From positions 131,457,501 through 131,521,500 of the forward strand of contig NC_083685.1 of NCBI RefSeq assembly GCF_033118175.1: 64,000 nt of DNA, read 5' to 3'. Of this stretch, positions 57,067 through 64,000 are shown piece after piece. The DNA comes from Dama dama (taxonomy: Eukaryota; Chordata; Mammalia; Artiodactyla; Cervidae). The position numbers were made by a program, and so were the translations under genes. Under the pieces are notes generated by a model, which was not told where the DNA came from, ran no database searches, and worked only from the letters and a program-made list of their open reading frames with translations. Within the stretch, counting starts at the first letter, position 1; each line of letters opens with the position of its first letter.

Positions 57067-58036
57067 TGTATCTTGTAGTGAAGTCCATATAGTCTCTGCT
57101 GACTTTAGATTTGGCCATATTTGTGTTTAACCATGACTGAGAAAAGATGCCGACACTTAAATTTTGGTGCCATTTTCCTTTAGAAAACAGCACGATGGAA
57201 ACGCACCTCCTACGGATTTTCTTCCTCCGAGAGCAGGGCGTCAGATTAGCTCCAGGTGGACTCTGGGTTGGCTTGTGCTTGAGGAGCACGCCCTTCGTAA
57301 TTCTCTGTGATCCACCTGAGATTAGAAGCTTGCTGTAAAGTGGCAGTTTACCTATACTTTCTCAGCTGTAAATTATTAACTTTTGGCCCAAAGGTATCCT
57401 GAGAGTCCTAAGTGATTCATTCAGGAATACCTTTGTCAGAGCTTTTTTAAACCAAAACACCTAATTTTCTAAGAGTGCATACTCTTAAAGCATACTCTCT
57501 GGTTTCCATAAAGACCAAACATTTTCTTAACCTTCCTGCAACACGAGTTTATCTTCAAAGCAGCAAGACGGCTTTCTGGCCCCACCTCCCACTGCCCCAC
57601 GCGGCAGGCGGATGGTCTCTGTGTAGGTCAGGCCAGGCCACCAGCACCGTCAGACTGTGTGTTTTCCCTGTCCTGGGGGATTCTTTGGGACCAGGGACAC
57701 GGCAGGCATTCCCTCGATGTTGAATGAATGGAGGGATGGATGGTGAGATGCCTCCTTGGTTGTGGCCTTTTCTTAATCATCTGTGAATATTTGCAAGGAC
57801 TTGTCCTGACAGAGTCTGCAGCCTGGTTAACTGCTCTTACGAGGGTGGGTGACTGAGGAGCGAGGCTGCAGGGTCACCACCTCTTGGGCGGCGGCATCCC
57901 CTAGCCTGCAGGGTGGGCCCCTACTGTGTGGACCGGCTGGGAGTGGGCCCAGAAGAGAGGGGCGAGGAGGGAAGAGGACAGGCAGGCGGCAGGGTCCACA
58001 GCCGGGACCAGGGCCCCGCCCTCCACCCCCAGGAGG
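57067..58036. other. Unassigned DNA
   Basis: About 970 bases. GC-rich to the right. No family recognised. Confidence 0.4.
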
Positions 58037-58370
58037 GACACGGCTTGCTTACCTTTCTGTCACCCGCTCCCTCACCTGTAAGGGCTTCCCTGGTGGCTCA
58101 GACGGTAAAGAATCTGCCTGCAATGCAGGAGACTCGGGTTCAGTCCCTAGGTTGGGAAGACCCACTCCAGTATTCTCGCCTGGAGAATTCCATGGAGAGA
58201 GGAGCCTGGAGGCTACAGTCCATGGGATCGCAGAGTCGGACACGACTGAAGGACTACACTTCCCTCCACCTGTAAGATGAGTGTAATCACAGCGCCTGCT
58301 CAGAACCGTCTGGTGCACCCAACAGATTGATCTCTGTATGACGCCTCGCACATCATGGGCACTCATCGGC
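58037..58370 (+). mobile_element. MIR SINE split by a Bov-tA SINE
   Basis: Left part (cttgcttacctttctgtcac) and right part (gatgagtgtaatcacagcgc, later gcacatcatgggcactcatc) are consecutive MIR blocks on the plus strand. They are separated by the SINE at 58083-58266. Confidence 0.65.
58083..58266 (+). mobile_element. Bov-tA-type SINE with perfect 10-bp TSD
   Basis: Head (ggcttccctggtggctcaga), Bov-A unit and the end gagtcggacacgactgaagg. cacctgtaag occurs at 58073-58082 and again at 58267-58276, an exact duplication of the interrupted MIR sequence. Confidence 0.97.
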
Positions 58371-59196
58371 CACTGATATAATTAGGGTCAGTCCTGAAAA
58401 GCCTCCGTGGCCACTCCGGATGGGGTGACAGACTGTTGCACCTGGCTCTGCACACCAGCCCACAACAGGCAACCACACCCTCCAGCCCCCCACAGCCCGC
58501 CCCTAAAGTCTGAACTCCCCATTGCTCACTCGCCCCATCTCTCCTGCCCATGACCCCGGCCAGCCCACCAGGAACACCCGGGGCTACGTGATGCTGTTCT
58601 GTCCCACGTTCTGCTCAGCCCCGACCCTCGCCCCTCTCTTCTGGGATCCCCTTTGTCACAGCACCTGAAGAGATCCTGGAACTCTGGCCTTTTTTCTTCT
58701 TTTAAAACAAAGAATATAAAAAGATTATTTGAAAACTGCTAAATCCACAGTGGAATTTGCAATACCATTACCCACCAGGGTAATTCTAGCGGCCCCTGGG
58801 CCACACAGCAGTCTGGCTCGCGCGCCGACATGGGCCCCGGCCTGCAGCCCCCTGCCTGGTGGCCAGGAGTGAGGTTTTCACAGAGGCTCCAGTCCCGTGC
58901 TGCCCAGTGGCCGCCGCTGGCTCATCCTTTCCTGACCTGAGGATCGCTTCTGGCCATCCTCACTCGTGGAGTCTTGGTGGTCTCTCTAACTGCTCTGAGC
59001 GCAGGTCTTAAGTCTAACAAGTGGACTCGCAGACAGCGCCTGGCCCCGGTGAGGAGGCCCCTGCCTCCAGCACGGCCGCGGGATGACAGCCAGCTGTTTC
59101 CTTGCTGCCCAGGCACGAGTGCTGTCTCCTGGCTGCCTCTTGGGCACAGGGTAAAAAACTTGACTTGCTAGAAAAATAGTGACCTGAACACGCTAC
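58371..59196. other. Unassigned DNA
   Basis: About 825 bases with no recognised feature. Confidence 0.4.
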
Positions 59197-59214
59197 TGAA
59201 TTCCCATCTTAAAA

Positions 59215-59485
59215 TTTTACTTTTTTGCTGGGCTGTGCCTTGGTTGCTGTGTGGGCTTTCCCTAGGTGCAGCGAGTGGGGGCTGCTCTCTGGTTGCGGGG
59301 CCCTCGCTTCTCAGCGCAGCGGCTTCTCTTGTGGAGCACGCGTTCTAGGGCACTCGGGCTTGGGACTTGTGGCCCACGGCCTTCGTTGCTCCATGGCACC
59401 TGGGATCCTCCTGGACCAGGGATGGAACCGGTGTCTCCTGCATTGCAGGTGGACTCTTAACGACGGAAGCAGCAGGAAAGCCGCG
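59215..59485 (-). mobile_element. CHR-type long SINE with 18-bp TSD
   Basis: Antisense copy: ttgctgggctgtgccttggt, gtgcagcgagtgggggctgc, ttctcttgtggagcacgcgt and ccagggatggaaccggtgtc. Flanks 59197-59214 and 59486-59503 (tgaattcccat.ttaaaa) match at 17 of 18 positions. Structure parallels 27850-28161. Confidence 0.93.
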
Positions 59486-59503
59486 TGAATTCCCATTTTA
59501 AAA

Positions 59504-59890
59504 CAATTGCTCTCTCCATGGCAGAAAAAAGATGTGGGTTAGTTTTTCATCTCAGTTCCCCGGATGCACACTGAGCTGTTGTTTCCATTGTTAATTCTGA
59601 CACTAGAATATGAACTGTGCTGGCCTGCAGAGACACTGCTCACCTTTCTCTTCCCAAATCATCCACAGTTGAGCGTGGCCCACTTTCTCGGGGTACAGAC
59701 AGCACAGCCCCCGCGGGCTTCAACAGCTTGCGTTTTACCATCTTCTATGGAAGCAGTGCCCTCCCCTTTGGAAGGAAGAACTGGAGGGAAGGAAGGGTGA
59801 GGCTTGTTGGAGAAGATGGGGGTGGCTTGCAGGTTTCTGTGGGATAAGTTCTAAAAGCTCTGAGAACTCCCTACTTGCAAATGAGCCTAA
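59504..59890. other. Unassigned DNA
   Basis: About 385 bases with no recognised feature. Confidence 0.4.
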
Positions 59891-59971
59891 TTTAATCATC
59901 CTGGGAGATGATGGGAGAGTCTTCAGGGCAGTTTAATCGTCCTGAGAGATGATGGGAGAGTCTTCAGGGCA
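59891..59971. repeat. 41-bp tandem duplication
   Basis: tttaatcatcctgggagatg at 59891 and tttaatcgtcctgagagatg at 59932, each followed by atgggagagtcttcagggca. Two copies, differing at two positions in the first 20. Confidence 0.95.
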
Positions 59972-60702
59972 CGTGTCTGCCTGTCCGCTCCTGGTTCCCG
60001 GTACTTTCTGAGCCAGAGGCTCCCAGTAACCGTGTCCCCAGTGCTGGCTGAATGAGTGAGCTCCCCCAGCATCAGGGACTCTCCCCAGAGCCTGTGAAGA
60101 CCTGCTTTGTCTAAACTTCGCTGGGAGTGAGAACTGGCTACACTGAAAGGGAAGAGAAAGCATTTGGAGGATTCTTGACTGGCTGTTTTGACAGTCTTTA
60201 AAGTTTGAGACCAGATTTTGATCAAGTAGATAGGTGGTCTCTCTGGGCCTGGAGCCCTGGAATTCAGTGATGTCGTTGTACCCTGCCTGCCTTTCTTGGT
60301 GCCACAGAATCGTAATTTCTGAATTTTTCTCTCAAGGGAAATTAACCCTGAAAGAAGGAACGGCCAGAATGTCTACTGGCTCTTTGATACATGTTCATTT
60401 TGTACCAAAATGGAAATATTCTTAGGTCCTGAACTGGTGGGTGAATGTCTGATGGTCTCCATCAAAACTTGGCATGATGAGTTTCTCCACAGGATCTGTC
60501 GTCTTGTTACATGGCTTTTCTGCCCTCAGCCCACTCGCAGACCACCTTCTGCTTTTACTCAGGAGGGAAGCGAAACCTAAAGGATATGGTTGAGCAAAGC
60601 AGATGGGGAGAGGAAGTCAAGTGGAACTTCGTCTGGGGGGTTGCGGGTTGTCACAAGTTCACAGGCTTTTCTAAGGAAGCACTTCCCGGGCGGCGTCAGG
60701 TT
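59972..60702. other. Unassigned DNA
   Basis: About 730 bases with no recognised feature. Confidence 0.4.
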
Positions 60703-60723
60703 CCCCCCCCCCCCCCCCCCCCC
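60703..60723. repeat. Poly-C tract (21 bases)
   Basis: Uninterrupted C run. Similar runs occur at 13636-13651, 17359-17377 and 41350-41370. Confidence 0.97.
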
Positions 60724-62493
60724 AGCCCTTTTCTCTCTCTCGGCTCTGTCATTGGTCTGTACACACGTGTCAGAATGTAGCTGGAGCAAACGTGGTAGAC
60801 ATGCTGAGCGTCTCTCGGCCTTACGGGGCGGGCCGCTGAACTTTTCCTTCCCTCTCCCACGCTTTGCTCTCCGCACCTTCTGCTCTGTCACTCTGTAGTT
60901 CTGGGTTCCTGAAGTTGGCTTCTGCTTCTGAGCTCAGGGCATGCTCCTGTGGTCATGAGGTAGAATGTACACAGCGTGAGTTTTCCCTGTTTTCTTCACA
61001 CCAGGACGTTCCACCGCTGAGAGCGCGGAATGAACCCTCAGACGCTGAGGCTGCTGGAAACATGCATGTCAAGCATCTGAGAACGTTACAGGCGTGCCAC
61101 GAAGGCACGTTCGTCTCAGGTTCATTTAAAAAAAGGGAGCAGACGGCTAAAAGCCAGCGATTCTTGTCAACAGTAGGGCTTGGCGCAAGAGCCCTGAGGC
61201 GGCAGGCAGACAGGCTCATCCCAGCGTCTCAGCGTGACCACTCCTCTTGAGATCCGGGACCTGTCGGAGGCTGTCTGTCTGGTCACTGTTACATACCATG
61301 ATCTATAGTCCTAAACTGGTGGCTGGGTTATTTATAACCATCTTAAAACTCACCAGACACAGGTGCCATAGTGCTCTGACCTCGTTGGTTTGAAGTGATA
61401 CTGCAGAGAGAGACGTGCTGTTGGAACCCTGGGGTCTGTTAGCAACGGCTGTGGGCATTTATCATGGAATTTCCCTTCACTCATCTCACCGAGATACTGC
61501 TGCCTCCCTGAGCGGTGAGGATGTCGTCAATGTAGTTAGCAAGCTGTTTTGTGTTTTTTTGGCCCAGATTCCTGCCTGATGCAACCTTTCATGCCCCATA
61601 GTCAATAGCTATGCCTGACATGATTGGGATTCCACACTTGGAGATCTTGGATTTATTTGAAATTTACAGGTTTGGAATTTTGATTACTTTTAATCTTATT
61701 TTCTGAATAATCTAGAAACGATAGATTTACTGATCAAATCAAGAATACATGGAATGAGGGTTAAGAAAGGCTCCGATTTCTTCCAGGCATCTTTGGAGGC
61801 ATCATTTACATTCCATAATTGCTAACCCAACCCAAGATGGTCCCCCGAGGGCTGCCGCCTGCCATCCTGGTCACCCCCCCACCCAGGACCCTCCAGCAGA
61901 CTGTTAGGGAGGCTTTTAATGTTTCCTGGTTTTCTTCCCAGGTAATCTGCAGTAATAATTACGGTTTGCTTGAATGGCCTGCTCCCAGCTGAGAAACACA
62001 ATCATATCATGCAGTAAGAAATATTTAAAGCACACTTAGACTTGCAGAACCTTACACAGATAGCTCTAATTAGGCTGGGAGCACTTCTCTGGAGTGGAAT
62101 GTGTTTAAGAATTCAATCTTAAGTGCGGGTGATGTCCCGTTTTTCAAACACAGCACACTGTTCCCTTCCTCTGCGAGCCCTTCTCTAGCTGCAGTGCACT
62201 TGAGCTAATAGAATCAAGTGCTCCAGTTCAAGTTTAAGAGCATAAAATCCCTGTTTATGAAAACAGCTCTTTTTGACACCTTGTAGCGTTATGATGAGGC
62301 AGGGGTGAAGGAGGGCTGGGACTTCTGTGGGGGGACCAGTGTGTCCTCCTTCCCCCGAGGATCTTTGAGAGGAGCATCCTGTTTTGGTCCAGGCCTGTCT
62401 CTCCACTTGCCCTGTGCGCCTTCAGCAGCTTTTCGATGAGAAGAAACTGTAGGTATTCTGAATATCAGGTGTGATTTTTCACTTATATAATAT
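60724..62493. other. Repeat-poor DNA
   Basis: About 1.8 kb with no SINE or LINE recognised. The segment 61900-62130 is AT-rich, non-repetitive and has several short A/T-flanked motifs. Only a comparative alignment could say whether it is conserved. Confidence 0.4.
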
Positions 62494-62520
62494 AGACTCT
62501 CTATATCATATAGAGAGTCT
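62494..62520. repeat. 27-bp palindrome
   Basis: agactctctatat, one central c, then atatagagagtct. The arms are perfectly complementary over 13 bp. Pairing ends at 62493/62521. Confidence 0.98.
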
Positions 62521-63261
62521 TCTAGAAATTCATTGCTTTATAAAATAATATTTGGAGTAAGAGTTTGTGATAGAAAAGTCTTCTAAATCTCAGAAAGTCC
62601 ATCTGTGGAAGATCCATAATGTCTGAATCTGTCTCTTCTTCCTGCGTGTTTCTGTGCTATTTCTATGTAAGAGTTGAGTAAAATGCCATTCGCATATGAA
62701 CATCCAAATAACGAGCGTGGCTCCGCTAGCTCAAAAAAAACATGCGAACCGTGTGGTTTTGAGTTAATGTTGGCTGTGGCTTGCTGATCAGCAAGGATTG
62801 CTGAGTTCCTCTTCCCTTTCTTGACTAATTTGGGGAAGAGGCTTCTCTGAGCTGCCTCCGCCTCCCCCTCTGCCAGCATCCAGACACATCACTTCTCGAG
62901 TCAAAGCCGTGACCGCCAAGCCTGCTCACTGGTGCTATCCTGCGGCCCAGGCTGGCTGCGTCCACTTTCTCCCGAGGGTGGTGGTGGTTTCGCCGTCCTG
63001 CCCGCCCAGGCCAGCGCTTCCCATCAGCTGCATCAGGAGAATTGCTCTTTGCTTTTTATTACGTGAAGGAAATTTGTCAGCTCCCTGTCAAACCATTATT
63101 TGAAGACTTTTGTTTTCATTGTCAAAGGTGCCAGGGATGGTACTGGTGTCTCTCACTGCAGAATCACTTGGAGGCATATTCACAGTACCACCCAGGATGA
63201 GAAAAAGAGTGGGGTTTCTGTGGCTTGATTACCTGACCCTGAAACTGAACAGTGTTGATGG
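62521..63261. other. Unassigned DNA
   Basis: About 740 bases. A 98-codon minus frame (62583-62879) is unrecognised. Confidence 0.4.
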
Positions 63262-63436
63262 GGGGGGTGGTTGCGGGGCAAGAGAGGCTAAGATGGTTGG
63301 ATGGCATCACTGACTCAACGGACATGAGTTTGAGCAAACTCCAGGAGATAGTGAAGGACAGGGAAGCCTGGTGTGCTGCTGTCCATGGAGTCACAAAGAG
63401 TTGGACACAACTAAGCAAGTGAACAAACAACAATAA
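63262..63436 (+). mobile_element. BovB 3' tail, short copy with TSD
   Basis: Sense BovB tail: ggttggatggcatcactgac, gagtttgagcaaactccagg and gagttggacacaactaagca. tgttgatgg occurs at 63253-63261 and 63437-63445, a 9-bp target-site duplication. It is inserted as a strongly 5'-truncated copy of about 175 bp. Confidence 0.93.
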
Positions 63437-63927
63437 TGTTGATGGAGAGTGACTACCTGGAGCTCAGGAAGAAAGTCTTGTAGTTTGCAAACCCAGTGAT
63501 TCCCAGGAGCTTATTATGGGTCTGTTTGCATGTCATGTGTGCTTTGGAAAGCCCTGAGGTTAGCCCCCATGTGAACCGGATTAACTTGCAGGGGCAGGGT
63601 GGTCTTCCGAGAAGGACTCTGAGAGGCGCTGTGACTCAGGAGGGAGGGGACACAAGCAGGCCAGGCCCGGTGTCACTGAGGCAGGTTTTGTCCTCGTGGT
63701 GCCTCTGAAGCACCTGTTGTGGCCAAGGCTTCATAGGTGCCATTTCTGCTGCTGCTGGCTGTTGCCTTGTGTGTATCTCTGGAGTTGTGGCAGCCCTTTT
63801 GTGACCACGAGGACAGCTGCAGATGGTAGAGGGTAGGTGGGCTGAGTGGCTAAATCAGTCAGCCCTGGGATTTTCCTGCCACAGGCTTTCCTTGTTTTAT
63901 AAGATAAATACCCCTTTATTGTTTAAG
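63437..63927. other. Unassigned DNA
   Basis: About 490 bases with no recognised feature. Confidence 0.4.
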
Positions 63928-64000
63928 GCAGGCAGGCGCTGGCAAGCTATGGCCCATAGACCACCCACAACCTGTTTTTCCTAAAGTTTTATAGGAACAC
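63928..64000 (+). mobile_element. hAT-Charlie-like repeat, cut by window edge
   Basis: ctggcaagctatggcccata, then acctgtttttcctaaagttt and ataggaacac, the start of a well-known mammalian non-autonomous hAT repeat. It runs off the window. Confidence 0.6.

Noticed and set aside
1..64000. Endogenous retrovirus or LTR element
   Set aside because: I saw no paired LTR-like ends, primer-binding site or gag/pol-like frame. The only reverse-transcriptase-related frames are L1 and BovB.

Overview
This window reads as ordinary ruminant (bovid-type) nuclear genomic DNA that is mostly intronic or intergenic. The lineage call rests on interspersed repeats. There are about 20 Bov-tA-type SINEs (tRNA-Glu-like head joined to a Bov-A unit), eight 3' ends of the RTE retrotransposon BovB, CHR-type cetartiodactyl SINEs, and L1 3' ends with an artiodactyl-style tail. 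I cannot tell cattle, sheep, goat or other pecorans apart. There are no bacterial operons, CRISPR arrays, phage genes or recognisable viral genes. Family names come from memory of the consensus sequences and were not checked with a search.

Layout. 0-7 kb: BovB, SINEs, a (TG)n tract followed by a nearly perfect 144-bp tandem array, and an L1 3' end. 7-16 kb: a GC-rich minisatellite, a probable ancient hAT-type transposon of about 1.3 kb interrupted by a SINE, BovB and L1 tails, and a long GC-rich single-copy stretch. 16-30 kb: three BovB 3' ends, SINEs, a CHR SINE, and on the minus strand near 17.6-17.8 kb a short reading frame that looks like a real internal exon. 30-41 kb: L1 tails, two CpG-dense patches, an old L1 interrupted by a SINE, a BovB and a 43-bp minisatellite, a MER2-like DNA transposon that grades into a second 43-bp minisatellite, and the best-preserved L1 (with an 11-bp target-site duplication). 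41-50 kb: SINEs, MIRs, an inverted pair of BovB copies, a G-quadruplex-prone tract and a candidate retrocopy. 50-64 kb: SINE-poor AT-rich DNA, nested SINE/L1 and SINE/MIR insertions with visible target-site duplications, and a 27-bp palindrome.

Protein-coding content is minimal. Most open frames are sense or antisense reads of repeats, or chance frames in GC-rich DNA. The only frames with independent support for a host-gene origin are the 192-bp minus-strand exon candidate and the polyadenylated retrocopy candidate. Decayed transposon frames (L1 ORF2 C-termini, BovB reverse-transcriptase C-termini) are listed as pseudogenes. No new gene system was found. The most unusual features are the tandem arrays grown out of transposon sequence and the orphan exon candidate.
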